DNA from: Igneacidithiobacillus sp041146875
GTDB taxonomy: Bacteria; Pseudomonadota; Gammaproteobacteria; Acidithiobacillales; Acidithiobacillaceae
Length of the DNA stretch: 35,846 nt
Direction of reading: 5' to 3'
NCBI RefSeq assembly: GCF_041146875.1
Contig: NZ_JBFRXP010000023.1
Coordinates: forward strand, 1 to 35,846
The translations under genes and the position numbers were made by a program. The notes below the pieces were generated by a model. That model was not told the DNA's origin, did no database searches, and was given only the letters and a program-made list of their open reading frames with translations. Positions within the stretch are counted from its first letter, which is position 1. Each line of letters opens with the position of its first letter. Of the stretch, positions 8,256 through 16,666 are shown in pieces.

Positions 8256-9512
8256 ATGAAGGATTTGCGCACAAACTTTCTCGATCATGTCAAAAAGGGG
8301 TTACAGGGCCAGCCTCTGCCCTTGCGCCTCATCTTTTGGGATGGTCATGAGTATGCCTTCGCCGAGGACGTGCGGGTCACTATGCACATCAAGACCGCCA
8401 AGATTGTCACGCATTTACTGGTGGGCAGCGCCCTGGACGTGCTCGGGGAAGCCTATGTGGAGGGTGACCTCGATATGGAGGGCAGCTATCAGGACATCCT
8501 CGCCGTTGCTGAGGGCCTCGGCAGCGCCTTCCCCGGCAAAAAACCCAAAACCGGCATCCTCCACAAGGCCCTGCACAGCAAGGCCAAAGACAAAGAGGCC
8601 ATCCACTACCACTATGACGTTTCCAACGCCTTTTACCAGCTTTGGCTGGACCGCAACATGGTGTATTCCTGCGGCTATTTCAAAACCGGCGAGGAAGACA
8701 TCGACACCGCCCAGGAACAGAAACTCGATCACATTTGCCGCAAGCTGCATCTGCAGCCGGGCGAAAAGCTCCTGGACATCGGTTGCGGCTGGGGCGGCTT
8801 ACTGAGCTGGGCGGCCCGCCACTATGGGATTCACGGCGTCGGTGTCACCTTGAGTGAAGAACAGTTTGCCTTCGCTAAGGAACGTATGGCCCGTGAAGGG
8901 CTGGCTGACCGAATGGAAATCCGCCTCCAGGATTATCGCGACATCCCCGAACGGGAGCACTTCGACAAGGTCAGCTCCGTGGGCATGTTCGAGCATGTGG
9001 GGCGGGCCAAGCTGCCCGAATACTTCGATGTCATTCAGCGGGTGCTCAAGGAGGGCGGCTGGGTAATGAATCACGGCATCACCGCCAGCCAGCAGGATGA
9101 CGAGGGCGGGCATCATTCGGGCTCCGATTTCATCGACAAATACGTCTTTCCCGATGGCGAAATCCCCCATTTGTGGCGGGTAGTGCGGGACATGGCCGGC
9201 GCCAGCCTGGAGGTGCTGGACGTGGAAAATCTGCGCCCGCACTACGCCCAGACCCTCATCCATTGGGTGCGCCGCCTGGAAGCCCACAAGGCCGAAGCCG
9301 TGGCCATGGTCGGACCACAGCGTTATCGCATCTGGGCGATCTACATGGCCGGCTGCGCCTACGCCTTCTGGCGCAACTGGTCGGCGCTGCATCAGGTCCT
9401 GGCCGTCAAGCAACGCGGCGAAGCGCTCACCCCGCGCCCCTGGGAACGCCGCTACCAGTATGTGGATCACGATCCCTTTCGCCTCGCCGAGCCGGATTGG
9501 GGGGACGTATGA
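8256..9512 (+). CDS. cfa: cyclopropane-fatty-acyl-phospholipid synthase
   Basis: A 418-residue SAM-dependent methyltransferase that adds a methylene group across cis double bonds of membrane phospholipid acyl chains. This is a common adaptation of acidophiles to low pH. SAM-binding motif I is LLDIGCGWGGL near residue 170; the family signature EAIHYHYDVSNAFYQLWLD precedes it, and VGMFEHVG near residue 243 carries the Glu of the bicarbonate site. A strong AAGGAG at 8243-8248 is seven bases before the ATG. The 128-base gap after hyfB suggests its own promoter, but I see no clear one. It overlaps the next gene as ATGA. Confidence 0.95.
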   Translation: MKDLRTNFLDHVKKGLQGQPLPLRLIFWDGHEYAFAEDVRVTMHIKTAKIVTHLLVGSALDVLGEAYVEGDLDMEGSYQDILAVAEGLGSAFPGKKPKTGILHKALHSKAKDKEAIHYHYDVSNAFYQLWLDRNMVYSCGYFKTGEEDIDTAQEQKLDHICRKLHLQPGEKLLDIGCGWGGLLSWAARHYGIHGVGVTLSEEQFAFAKERMAREGLADRMEIRLQDYRDIPEREHFDKVSSVGMFEHVGRAKLPEYFDVIQRVLKEGGWVMNHGITASQQDDEGGHHSGSDFIDKYVFPDGEIPHLWRVVRDMAGASLEVLDVENLRPHYAQTLIHWVRRLEAHKAEAVAMVGPQRYRIWAIYMAGCAYAFWRNWSALHQVLAVKQRGEALTPRPWERRYQYVDHDPFRLAEPDWGDV

Positions 9513-10093
9513 GCCCGCACGCTATCCATTCCATCACCCTGGTCCGTCACGGCATGACGGAATGGGCCGCCAGTGGCCGCCATACCTCCGTCACCGATAT
9601 CGACCTGACCGAGGAAGGGAGGGCGGAAGGCAAGGCCCTGTGGGCTTATTTCGCGGCGGGCGACCATCACTTCGATGGGGTCTACACCAGCCCTCTCCGT
9701 CGGGCGCGGCACACCGCCGTGCTCGCCGGCTTCGAACCCCAGACACACGCCGGCCTGCACGAGTGGCGCTATGGCCGCTACGAGGGCAAGACCACGCCGG
9801 AAATCCACAAGGAGAACCCGGAATGGACCATCTTCCGCTGTGGCGCCCCGGAGGGCGAGACTGGCGAGCAGATTCAACAACGCTGCCAAAAACTCCTGCA
9901 GGATTGGGCAGACGCGGGGCACGAGCACGTGCTCTGCTTTGCCCATGGCCACATCCTGCGCGCCCTGGCCTGCTGTTGGCTAGGACTGGGCTTGGAGTTT
10001 GGCGACCACCTGCACCTGGATGCCGCCAGCATCTCTCGTCTGGGCTGGGAGCATATTAGCCCGGCGATTACGCTATGGAATCAGCGCCAATAG
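9509..10093 (+). CDS. histidine phosphatase (phosphoglycerate mutase-like) family protein
   Basis: A 194-residue protein of the histidine phosphatase superfamily, with the catalytic LVRHGMTEW motif near residue 12, SPLRRARHTA, a Glu in HEWRYGRYEGK, and the second catalytic His in CFAHGHILRAL. Members include phosphoglycerate mutases, SixA-like and alpha-ribazole phosphatases; the sequence does not allow a substrate to be named. The ATG overlaps the cfa stop (ATGA), so it is probably co-expressed with cfa. I reject longer starts because they lie within cfa. Confidence 0.85.
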   Translation: MSPHAIHSITLVRHGMTEWAASGRHTSVTDIDLTEEGRAEGKALWAYFAAGDHHFDGVYTSPLRRARHTAVLAGFEPQTHAGLHEWRYGRYEGKTTPEIHKENPEWTIFRCGAPEGETGEQIQQRCQKLLQDWADAGHEHVLCFAHGHILRALACCWLGLGLEFGDHLHLDAASISRLGWEHISPAITLWNQRQ

Positions 10094-10148
10094 CCGCCGA
10101 ATGTTGTTCTATACTGAAAGGGTGTCGTTAGCAGAGGAGATAGGCAAT

Positions 10149-10343
10149 ATGAAACTCGTGGATTCCCCAAAGGGTACTATTCGCATAGCATTTGACAAAA
10201 AAGATCTCAGCAAAATTGTTGATCCGATCATCAAAAATGCCGAGCAGTTTTCCTCCGTGCCGCTGGACATGGTGTATTTGCTTGGCGAGCAGGACTATCG
10301 CATCGACGATCACTTTCAACAACCCAAGGGTGTTTTTGATTGA
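10149..10343 (+). CDS. small hypothetical protein
   Basis: A 64-residue soluble protein starting MKLVDSPKGTIRIAFDKKDL, with a GAGGAG site at 10134-10139, ten bases before the ATG. No domain is recognised and it has no cysteine or membrane segment. It is followed after nine bases by another small gene with its own good ribosome binding site, so the two look like a co-translated pair. I cannot assign a function. Confidence 0.7.
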   Translation: MKLVDSPKGTIRIAFDKKDLSKIVDPIIKNAEQFSSVPLDMVYLLGEQDYRIDDHFQQPKGVFD

Positions 10344-10352
10344 GGAGGCAAA

Positions 10353-10562
10353 ATGAAGATTATCGCAGAAGATCAGGACAGCACCACGCTGGAACTGAGT
10401 ATGGCGGAAGCCCAAGAAATTGCCGCCAATTTGGACAAAAATGCCAGCATCCTGGGTAGCGCAGGCGCGGAGCTCCGCAAACTCTTACCCGATGCGGCAG
10501 TCAGTGCGGGGGGAACACCCCGCTATGAATATGACGAGCCCGAAGATTTACGCAACCCCTAA
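10353..10562 (+). CDS. small acidic hypothetical protein
   Basis: A 69-residue acidic protein (MKIIAEDQDSTTLELSMAEA..., acidic tail YEYDEPEDLRNP) preceded by GAGGAGGC four bases from the ATG, a strong Shine-Dalgarno site. It is encoded just after the other small gene and 71 bases before the host-attachment-family gene. The central part predicts helical (AEAQEIAANLDKNASILGSA). No recognisable family. Confidence 0.7.
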   Translation: MKIIAEDQDSTTLELSMAEAQEIAANLDKNASILGSAGAELRKLLPDAAVSAGGTPRYEYDEPEDLRNP

Positions 10563-10578
10563 GCGGTCGCCAGAGTCG

Positions 10579-10597
10579 CCCCCGGACGTTTCGGGGG
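10579..10597 (+). other. GC-rich hairpin between small genes
   Basis: CCCCCG (10579-10584) pairs with CGGGGG (10592-10597) around a seven-base loop, just after the stop at 10562. The following bases (TTCGTAGGTTCT) are only weakly T-rich, so this may be an inefficient terminator or an mRNA-stabilising hairpin rather than a full terminator. Confidence 0.35.
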
Positions 10598-10633
10598 TTC
10601 GTAGGTTCTAACCAGTGACGGAGTCGATATCTC

Positions 10634-11074
10634 ATGGAAGCAAAAACCTGGATCCTGGTGGCGAATGCCAGCCATGCAAAACTCTATCAGCGCCAACACA
10701 CACTCCAAGTGCCCGAATATCTGCGCAGTTGGGAACATGAAGAAAGCCGCAAGCATGTGGAAGATTTGATCGCCGACAGTGCCGCTGGCCGCAGCCAGCA
10801 AAGCTTTGCCCACGGTGCCCGCCCCGCCATCGACCCCAAAACGAGCCCCAAGCTGGTCGTCAAGGAGCATTTTGCCGCCGAGCTGGGTCACTACCTGAAT
10901 CAGGAGCGCAAAGCGGGCACCTTTGCGGAAATCATTCTGGTCGCCTTGCCGGAGTTTCTGGGCTTACTACGCGAGGCCTTGGACAAGGATATGGCAAACT
11001 GTGTAACGAAAAGTGTGGCCAAGGATTACACCGAGAGCCATAGCGAGGAACTCCAAAAGCATTTGGAGGCATAA
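10634..11074 (+). CDS. host attachment family protein (eRF1-domain-like)
   Basis: A 146-residue protein resembling the family annotated as proteins required for attachment to host cells, related to bacterial/archaeal eRF1-like domains. Seen here are the N-terminal TWILVANASHAKLYQ strand, the middle SAAGRSQQSFAHGARPAIDP basic segment, and a C-terminal EIILVALPEFLGLLREAL followed by KSVAKDYTESH. These are typical of the family. The precise role is not established; the historical name should not be read as proof of host attachment. It is the last + strand gene and is convergent with the broken LprI gene 36 bases away. Confidence 0.75.
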   Translation: MEAKTWILVANASHAKLYQRQHTLQVPEYLRSWEHEESRKHVEDLIADSAAGRSQQSFAHGARPAIDPKTSPKLVVKEHFAAELGHYLNQERKAGTFAEIILVALPEFLGLLREALDKDMANCVTKSVAKDYTESHSEELQKHLEA

Positions 11075-11110
11075 CCACCCTGAGGCGCACGCCGCGCGCA
11101 AGAGACCCTT

Positions 11111-12446
11111 TTATTTAGGTAGCTGCGTCAAACGCTGTTTGTAGGCCCGCTCGATACAGGCGGCATCGGCCCCACAGGCGTTTCGCTGCTTGAGCCATGC
11201 TAACTGTTCTGTTTTGAGCTGGTCTCGCAGCGGATCGCAAGCTAACTGGCTGTCTCTGTAGGAACTATAACGAGCGTTGAGTTCATTATCCAAATTCCGC
11301 AGCTTCTCGCTCTTACAGATCGTCGTTTCTGTTGCGCCAGCAGCTTTCTTGCAGAAAATAGGATCGGTAGTTTCCCGATCTTCAGCCGATTTTCCTGTCG
11401 CGGCAAAATCGCTCCACTGCGAGATGCGGTCATTCAACAAACAGGCGTTTAGTAGAGAATCGCTTTTTTGCGGGTAGAGAGTATGATAAAAATTCAGCCA
11501 GGCTTGGCGGTAGGAATACCACAGCTTTTGCGAATCGGCGACATTCGCTGGGTATACTACCCGCCATCTGCATCTGAATATATTTCTTTTTCAATAAGAC
11601 TAATGGATTTGGCCATAACCTTTTTCAAGCGCTCATCCAGCGCCGCAACGCCAGGATTAGGAAACGCTTGCATTTTATCCTGCACGACCAGCGTTAACAG
11701 TCGCGGAAACGGTTGCCATTTTTTTCTCCTTCCAGCATCTGCCAATGCGAGTTCCACATAGGAGCCGCACCAGTGCTATATTCAAGTTCAGCTTGATCGA
11801 ACCATTTTCCGGAAACTGCCACGAGATGCCAGAACGCTTTTTTCTGCGCCTCACTCCACCGCGCCGTCATCGTTTTCCATTGTGCCTCTCGAAGCAGTTT
11901 ATGATTATCTATTTCATGGAGTGCGCATTCATTTGCAGACAGCGCTGAACTTGCATGATCGCATGTTTTGAATGGCGTGGGTTGTGCGGTTTTGCTCCTT
12001 TCCTGTAAATCAGCCAGGCCGGCTTCCAGTTCCGCAAGGCTCAAAGCTTCGCAAGCAAAGCGCGTAGCCAGCGGTATATTGCGAGGAACGCCTTGGCCAT
12101 TGGCGTACAACATCGCCAAGACACCGGGACCCTGTAGCATTGGCGCGCCAACATCCTCTTTACGTTCGACATACGCACACCATCGCGCTTTTTGAAAGTC
12201 CGGCTTGCCAATGGCAGGATCATAATAGTCGATGCTGTTACAGTTTTTATCTTTCGAAAAATACGCTTTGTCTGGCAGGTCACGCGCCGGGATCGGCACT
12301 TTTTTCGCCTGTTTGCATATCGCTTCGGCTTGTGCCTCGCCGATTTCTGCACTCCATGCTGTCGGCATCGCTGCAAAAAGTAGAGCCACGCAGGCAATGG
12401 TCCCTGATAGCTTGTGTCTTAGACTCAAGTTGTTAGAGCTTTTCAT
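11111..12446 (-). pseudogene. frameshifted secreted protein with two C-terminal LprI-like domains
   Basis: Reading down the - strand, three successive frames together make one plausible secreted protein. Frame 1 (12446 to about 11715) has a signal peptide (MKSSNNLSLRHKLSGTIACV...AWSAE) and a cysteine-bearing body. Frame 2 (about 11725 to 11557) has LVVQDKMQAFPNPGVAALDERL. Frame 3 (about 11556 to 11111) has WYSYRQAWLNFYHTLYP, then a canonical LprI (DUF1311) domain with TETTICKSEKLRNLD and RNACGADAACIERAYKQRL. The first shift is at a run of seven A on the coding strand (11717-11723 region), the second near GGG just before a TAG. Each is cured by adding one base. It may be a pseudogene, sequencing error, or less likely programmed -1 slippage at A-AAA-AAT. 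Confidence 0.65.
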
Positions 12447-12457
12447 AACGCAACCTT

Positions 12458-13078
12458 TCAACTCTTCGGCATCACAGAGATCAGGGCATTGACCGTTGTC
12501 CGACCTTTGTCTATCGACACTTGGATACTCGACACCGTGATTTCTGCACCGTCAAAGATGTGTTGACCCGTGCCGCCAGAGATCATCATCATTCTGCCGC
12601 CCGATTCCGCCATAGACATAACCGAAACATCCGAAAACCCAACCCGTGCAAACTGGGTTTTTACCAACGTTTCGGCGTCGGGTGGGAGGGGGTTTTGCCC
12701 ATACGCCACCAACTGATGCGCCTTTTCACCACTCGGCAGGTTGGCATTCTGCCCACTGACGGCGACATCCATTTTCAAGGTCAGTTTTCCGACCACCGGC
12801 TCCAGGGTCTTTTGCAAAAGATGGAAAGCAATCTGTCCGTCCACTCCCGTGGCGGCGATGCTTTCCCCTGATTTTTCATCCGCGGCTATGCGCGCTTGGA
12901 CCCGCGTGCCATCCTCTGTCTTGCCCTGAAAGTTGACAGATTTTCCGCTGTTGTCCTGTTTGGAACCACTACAACCCGCTATCGCCAAGGCAACGGCCAG
13001 GAGCAGAACGCCTGTGACCGACCTGCGCCCCAGCAACGAGCCTGGGCATTGATTCTTTCTGGTGTAGCATCTATCCAT
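12458..13078 (-). CDS. hypothetical lipoprotein
   Basis: A 206-residue protein with a lipoprotein signal: basic N-terminus, hydrophobic SVTGVLLLAVALAIAGC, lipobox IAGC with Cys36. The mature part contains two related-looking halves rich in beta structure and ends in a segment TTVNALISVMPKS. No known domain is recognised. A strong GGAGG ribosome binding site lies just upstream of ATG 13078. Its stop is 12 bases before the ATG of the next (frameshifted) gene, in the same - strand cluster. Probably anchored in the outer membrane facing the periplasm. Confidence 0.75.
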   Translation of the reverse strand: MDRCYTRKNQCPGSLLGRRSVTGVLLLAVALAIAGCSGSKQDNSGKSVNFQGKTEDGTRVQARIAADEKSGESIAATGVDGQIAFHLLQKTLEPVVGKLTLKMDVAVSGQNANLPSGEKAHQLVAYGQNPLPPDAETLVKTQFARVGFSDVSVMSMAESGGRMMMISGGTGQHIFDGAEITVSSIQVSIDKGRTTVNALISVMPKS

Positions 13079-13283
13079 CTTTCCCTCCGCCCCTGTATTC
13101 GCTCAGGGCTATTAGTGTCACAGATAACCTTTGCGGCAATATTTCCGCCGTCGCCATTCGGGCATTCCATATCTTTGAAGGCCAAAAGCGTCCTTCGGAA
13201 CGCGCCACCAACTTGGTCTTCGCCTTGCCACAGACCGAGCGACGGCAAAGCAATAGGCTGGCTTCTGGCCCCGCCTCCAACCC

Positions 13284-14306
13284 TCATTGCCAAAACGCAT
13301 TGAGTGCGGGTGCTTCTCCCTTCGCCTTCGGTAACGGCAGCTGGCAGGCGGCGAGATTTCCGTTGGCGCAGGGCAGGCGGTAAGCGGTGATGGGTACAGT
13401 CACCGTCAACGCTTTCCTACAATTCATCGCTTGCGCGCCCTGGCAGGTCTGGTTCATACCCAGCAGGTCCGCCGCCGCCCAGGCCCGCAGGGCAGGCAGC
13501 AGCGTGGATAGCACCGCCGGGTTGCGCACAAAAAGACGGATGCCGGCGTCCTCCGGAAGCTTGCTTGCTTCGCCCGCGCGGTATCGGTAGTACAGATTAT
13601 CCACCAGCCCCAATGCAAGGACGTCGCCCTGGGAATTGCTGTACACCAGGCTTTGGGTTTGCGCGTTGTGCGGTTCGATGCCCCAGTACAGCACCCCCTG
13701 GGGCAGGATCGCTTTGGGAAGCGGCGAAATGCTCAAGCCACGGATGGCACGCTGCTCTAAAGTCTCGCCACCGCCCACGGCTAACTGACCGTCTTTGCCG
13801 AGATACTGCGCAAACATTGCTCGCGTGAGTGCGGGGCCGGAAAACCGCTTTTCCAAACCATTCAGTTGCCAGGAGCGGTCCGTGAGGACTTTGAGGGTGC
13901 AGGGTCCGTTATCGCCACACTGCAAGAGTTTCTTTTCAAACGCTGCGTTGGTGTCCAACAGCGCTTTGCAATACGGCGTTCCCTTGCCAGCTTTTTGCAG
14001 GTCTTCCCAAAATCCTACGCTAATAGTATCGAGAAGCCCAGCGGACCCGCCAAAAGAGCCCGGCGGGTTATAACTGTTTATCGCCTTGCATACGGGACCC
14101 CATGCCGGGCTGGGAAAAGGTTTTCTACCAATGCAATAGGCGTTAGGCCCGCCCCAATCGGGATCGTAGCGGGAGCTCGCCAAGGCCGGGCAGTCCAGTT
14201 GCTGTTCTCCGGCTTTATCCTCAGCGGCATAGACTTGTCGCTCTTGCGACATGCCGAATACACCCAAAGCCGTTGCCATCACCACTAATACCAACTTTCC
14301 GTTCAT
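13284..14306 (-). CDS. secreted protein, paralogue of 15698-16666 (shared C-terminal domain)
   Basis: A 340-residue exported protein (signal peptide MNGKLVLVVMATALGVFG...VYAAE). The N-terminal half has eight cysteines and a degenerate LprI-like stretch (LLQCGDNGPCTLKVLTDRSW). The C-terminal half matches the protein at 15698-16666: IRLFVRNPAVLSTLLPALRA, then WAAADLLGMNQTC, ending with FWQ. I do not recognise this C-terminal domain. The start is ATG 14306, overlapping the previous stop as ATGA; a GTG five codons upstream is less likely. The gap of 205 bases to the lipoprotein start holds only doubtful ORFs. Confidence 0.75.
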   Translation of the reverse strand: MNGKLVLVVMATALGVFGMSQERQVYAAEDKAGEQQLDCPALASSRYDPDWGGPNAYCIGRKPFPSPAWGPVCKAINSYNPPGSFGGSAGLLDTISVGFWEDLQKAGKGTPYCKALLDTNAAFEKKLLQCGDNGPCTLKVLTDRSWQLNGLEKRFSGPALTRAMFAQYLGKDGQLAVGGGETLEQRAIRGLSISPLPKAILPQGVLYWGIEPHNAQTQSLVYSNSQGDVLALGLVDNLYYRYRAGEASKLPEDAGIRLFVRNPAVLSTLLPALRAWAAADLLGMNQTCQGAQAMNCRKALTVTVPITAYRLPCANGNLAACQLPLPKAKGEAPALNAFWQ

Positions 14307-14512
14307 TTTTTCCTGAACCACAGGTATCCCAAGCTAGTTCCAGAGGGTTTGCTGACACCAACATCGCTAGCTTCGATGTCGAACACTCCTTCATGCTTAT
14401 CCCCATTCCGCAACTCCACCAGCATCTGGAAAGAATATTGGCCAGGATAATCCTTCTGCGCCTCGTCCTCATGGCTTCGCAAACTCAGCACGAGCAGCTC
14501 CATATCGCTCAC
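14303..14512 (-). CDS. small hypothetical protein
   Basis: A 69-residue soluble protein beginning with GTG 14512 (GTGA overlap with the preceding stop) and ending in an ATGA overlap with the next gene. Contains YPGQYSFQMLVELRNGDKHEG and a GYLWFRKK end, which look like a small beta-rich fold. No signal peptide is seen, although its neighbours are exported. A TTG or the internal ATG (SDMELL) are other possible starts. Function unknown. Confidence 0.6.
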   Translation of the reverse strand: MSDMELLVLSLRSHEDEAQKDYPGQYSFQMLVELRNGDKHEGVFDIEASDVGVSKPSGTSLGYLWFRKK

Positions 14513-15108
14513 CGCTGCGGCCAATCAGAGAGAGTCCGGGCACGTAGGCGATAGGCTCTTTCCAAACACGCTGCATCTGCCTTACAGGCGTCAAGGCTTT
14601 TGAGCCACTTGCGCTGATCTGCAATCAGTTCTGCCCGCCCGGCGCTGTTGGGCTTGCTTCTTGCAAAAGCCTGATGATAGGACTCGGCCATCGTACGGTC
14701 CCACATTTGCAACTGAGGGTTGCTGCAGACGACTTTTTCCGTGGGTGTACGCGCCATTCGGCAATCAGCCTCGGCAACCGGTGGCTGGGTCTTTTTCTCC
14801 TGGAAATACTTGGCTGTATCCTCGCCAAGTGCCTGTTGATATGCCTGGGTGAGTTCTTTCACATTGTCACCTCCAACGTCACGGATACCCATATCCCAAT
14901 AATACGCATTGAGCAGATCCTGCCGCCGGGCAGCATCATCCTTGAGTAACCGATCCCGCATTTTCGCGCCGTAGGCTCGATCCAGAGCCGCCAGTCGCGG
15001 ATGTTTACAAACCGTTTTCTCTGCAAGGTTACTTGCCGTTCGGCAATCAAATGAGGGGCCATTGCTCGGCAAGGGGCGCGTATAGAGGTCGAAAATTTCG
15101 CCAAGCAA
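14509..15108 (-). CDS. tandem LprI-domain (DUF1311) protein, in frame with upstream thioredoxin-like ORF
   Basis: About 199 residues with two LprI-type domains: FDCRTASNLAEKTVCKHPRLAALD and DCRMARTPTEKVVCSNPQLQMWD, the second ending in LDACKADAACLERAYRLR. LprI is named after a mycobacterial lysozyme-inhibiting lipoprotein. The ORF has no signal peptide and its only upstream start is a TTG immediately after the TGA of the thioredoxin-like ORF, in the same frame. It therefore looks like the second half of a fusion gene (15579 to 14509) cut by TGA at 15111-15109, unless TTG 15108 is used with translational coupling, which would leave the domains cytoplasmic. Confidence 0.7.
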   Translation of the reverse strand: MLGEIFDLYTRPLPSNGPSFDCRTASNLAEKTVCKHPRLAALDRAYGAKMRDRLLKDDAARRQDLLNAYYWDMGIRDVGGDNVKELTQAYQQALGEDTAKYFQEKKTQPPVAEADCRMARTPTEKVVCSNPQLQMWDRTMAESYHQAFARSKPNSAGRAELIADQRKWLKSLDACKADAACLERAYRLRARTLSDWPQR

Positions 15109-15579
15109 TCATGGAAATTGCGGCGCTTCCCGCAATATTGTCTTAGGCGCTGCATTTGTCACACCTCCAAACTCTGTCTGCACTTTTGCTTCGAGTGCGC
15201 GCCACTCCTCAACCTTGAGATATCCCACAGACTTCCCCACTTCCTTACCATTGCGAAAAAGCACGATTTGAGGGAGAAGGTTTATACCGTAACGTTGTAT
15301 AACGGGGGGAAGGTTCTGCCACGGAGACCATTGCGTTACCGCATACACTAGCCCCTGCCGGGCACCGTGATGACTCAGAACGGTAAAATTCTTTCGCATG
15401 CCTTCGGTACAGAAGACACATTTTGGGTCCGGACTGGTGAACAACACCACAGCTTTGTCATGCTTGGCGAGAAAATTTGGAAGCTCATCCGCAGGCACCA
15501 GCATGGGATCCGCAAAGGCCGCCCCCGCTACAAAAAACAATAGGACAAAAGATACAATTTTGTATATGGACAGGTACAT
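15109..15579 (-). CDS. exported thioredoxin-fold protein
   Basis: A 156-residue protein with a signal peptide (MYLSIYKIVSFVLLFFVAGAAFA) and a thioredoxin-like fold: strand KAVVLFTS, active-site-like CVFC (Cys54, Cys57), and the cis-Pro segment INLLPQIVLFRNGKEV. It could act as a periplasmic disulfide oxidoreductase for the cysteine-rich LprI proteins around it. ATG 15579 follows a GGGGGG-type ribosome binding site. The stop is TGA directly followed in frame by the tandem LprI ORF. The 118 bases upstream (15580-15697) are A+T-rich and may contain a promoter, but I see no clear boxes. Confidence 0.75.
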   Translation of the reverse strand: MYLSIYKIVSFVLLFFVAGAAFADPMLVPADELPNFLAKHDKAVVLFTSPDPKCVFCTEGMRKNFTVLSHHGARQGLVYAVTQWSPWQNLPPVIQRYGINLLPQIVLFRNGKEVGKSVGYLKVEEWRALEAKVQTEFGGVTNAAPKTILREAPQFP

Positions 15580-15697
15580 CACGCCCCCCTTTTGGTATCA
15601 GGATAAATCTCACGACAAGTCATTTTTATCTCAACATTTGGCTTTACCACAAACTAAGGTAGTGTCCCGTTTACCGGTTCGCATTTCTGTGCGTACA

Positions 15698-16666
15698 TCA
15701 TTGCCAAAAGAGTCCGGGAGACACGGAATCCTGCACCTTGGGCAAGGGCACAGGGCTCTGTAGGGCGTTATTCTCCCGCTTTTTGCCGGCCTCGTGTCGC
15801 AGTAGAAAGGCGCGAATGGGCAGGGGCGACTGCATGGCCGCAGTGCAGCGCTGGGCGTCTTTGCCCGGGCATTCCTGGTTGAAGCCCAGACTGTCCGCCG
15901 CCGCCCAGGCGCGCAGCGCCGGCAGATAACGCTCCAGGGCCTTCGGGTCTTGCACAAACAGGCGTAACTGGGGCGTCGAGGTCTTTTCTTTGCTGGATAA
16001 CAGCAGATCATCGGCCATGCCCAGTACCTGCAACTGTCCTTTGCCGTTGGTCATGGCCAGCGACTGCACAGAGCCCTCCCCCTGCTGGAAGCCCCAAAAA
16101 AGGGTGCTACCGTCGGCCAAGGTCACGTGCGGCAGGGGATACAATGCAAAACCCGCCATCACCCGTTGCCCCAGGGCCTGGGGCTTGCCGCCCGAGCCGG
16201 GAATCACCCAACCTTTGCTCCAGGCCGCTATCTCGTCCTCGGGCAGATCCTTGCGCAGCTTGGCACGCAAAGCCATCAGCTCTTTATCCCTCGCCTCTTC
16301 GACCCGCAACATGCACAACAAATCTTTGCCACAGGCATCGCGCCGACGCAGATACTCCCCCTGGGACACCACGATGCGCTGCTGTTCCGGGCTATTCAGT
16401 GCGGTGTTCTGCAGAAGGTCACGATACTGACCGAAAACGTAACCATCCTCTTGGACGAGCTTGTCCCAAAGCTTACTATGGCGCGCCTCAGGACTACAGA
16501 TAACCCGCTGCGCAGCCCAATGCTCTTTGTCGTTGCATCCGACAACATTGACATAGGGCAATTCATCGATGGAGTGGACCGCGGCCTGGGCCGGCGCCAT
16601 AGCCCCCAGCGCGATCCACGCCACCGAGAATACCATCACAGTACGACGCATTTGCCTACACCACAT
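15698..16666 (-). CDS. exported LprI-domain protein with novel C-terminal domain
   Basis: A 322-residue exported protein (signal peptide around MRRTVMVFSVAWIALGAMAPAQA). The N-terminal part (after the signal) is LprI-like: VVGCNDKEHWAAQRVIC, then EYLRRRDACGKDLLCMLRV. The C-terminal part has QLRLFVQDPKALERYLPAL, WAAADSLGFNQEC and ends LFWQ, matching the protein at 13284-14306. I place the start at ATG 16666, seven bases after GGAGG; ATG 16651 is an alternative. It overlaps the end of the muramidase gene by 11 bases, so they are co-transcribed. Confidence 0.75.
   Translation of the reverse strand: MWCRQMRRTVMVFSVAWIALGAMAPAQAAVHSIDELPYVNVVGCNDKEHWAAQRVICSPEARHSKLWDKLVQEDGYVFGQYRDLLQNTALNSPEQQRIVVSQGEYLRRRDACGKDLLCMLRVEEARDKELMALRAKLRKDLPEDEIAAWSKGWVIPGSGGKPQALGQRVMAGFALYPLPHVTLADGSTLFWGFQQGEGSVQSLAMTNGKGQLQVLGMADDLLLSSKEKTSTPQLRLFVQDPKALERYLPALRAWAAADSLGFNQECPGKDAQRCTAAMQSPLPIRAFLLRHEAGKKRENNALQSPVPLPKVQDSVSPGLFWQ

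Noticed and set aside
11075..11110. Bidirectional terminator between the convergent genes
   Set aside because: No stem with T-tract is visible in the 36 bases.
12979..13287. 102-codon ORF on the - strand between the 13284 gene and the lipoprotein, with an ATGA overlap and a KVIC motif
   Set aside because: It overlaps most of the lipoprotein signal region, has odd composition, and the KVIC resemblance to LprI is too short. It may be a remnant, but I cannot support it as a gene.
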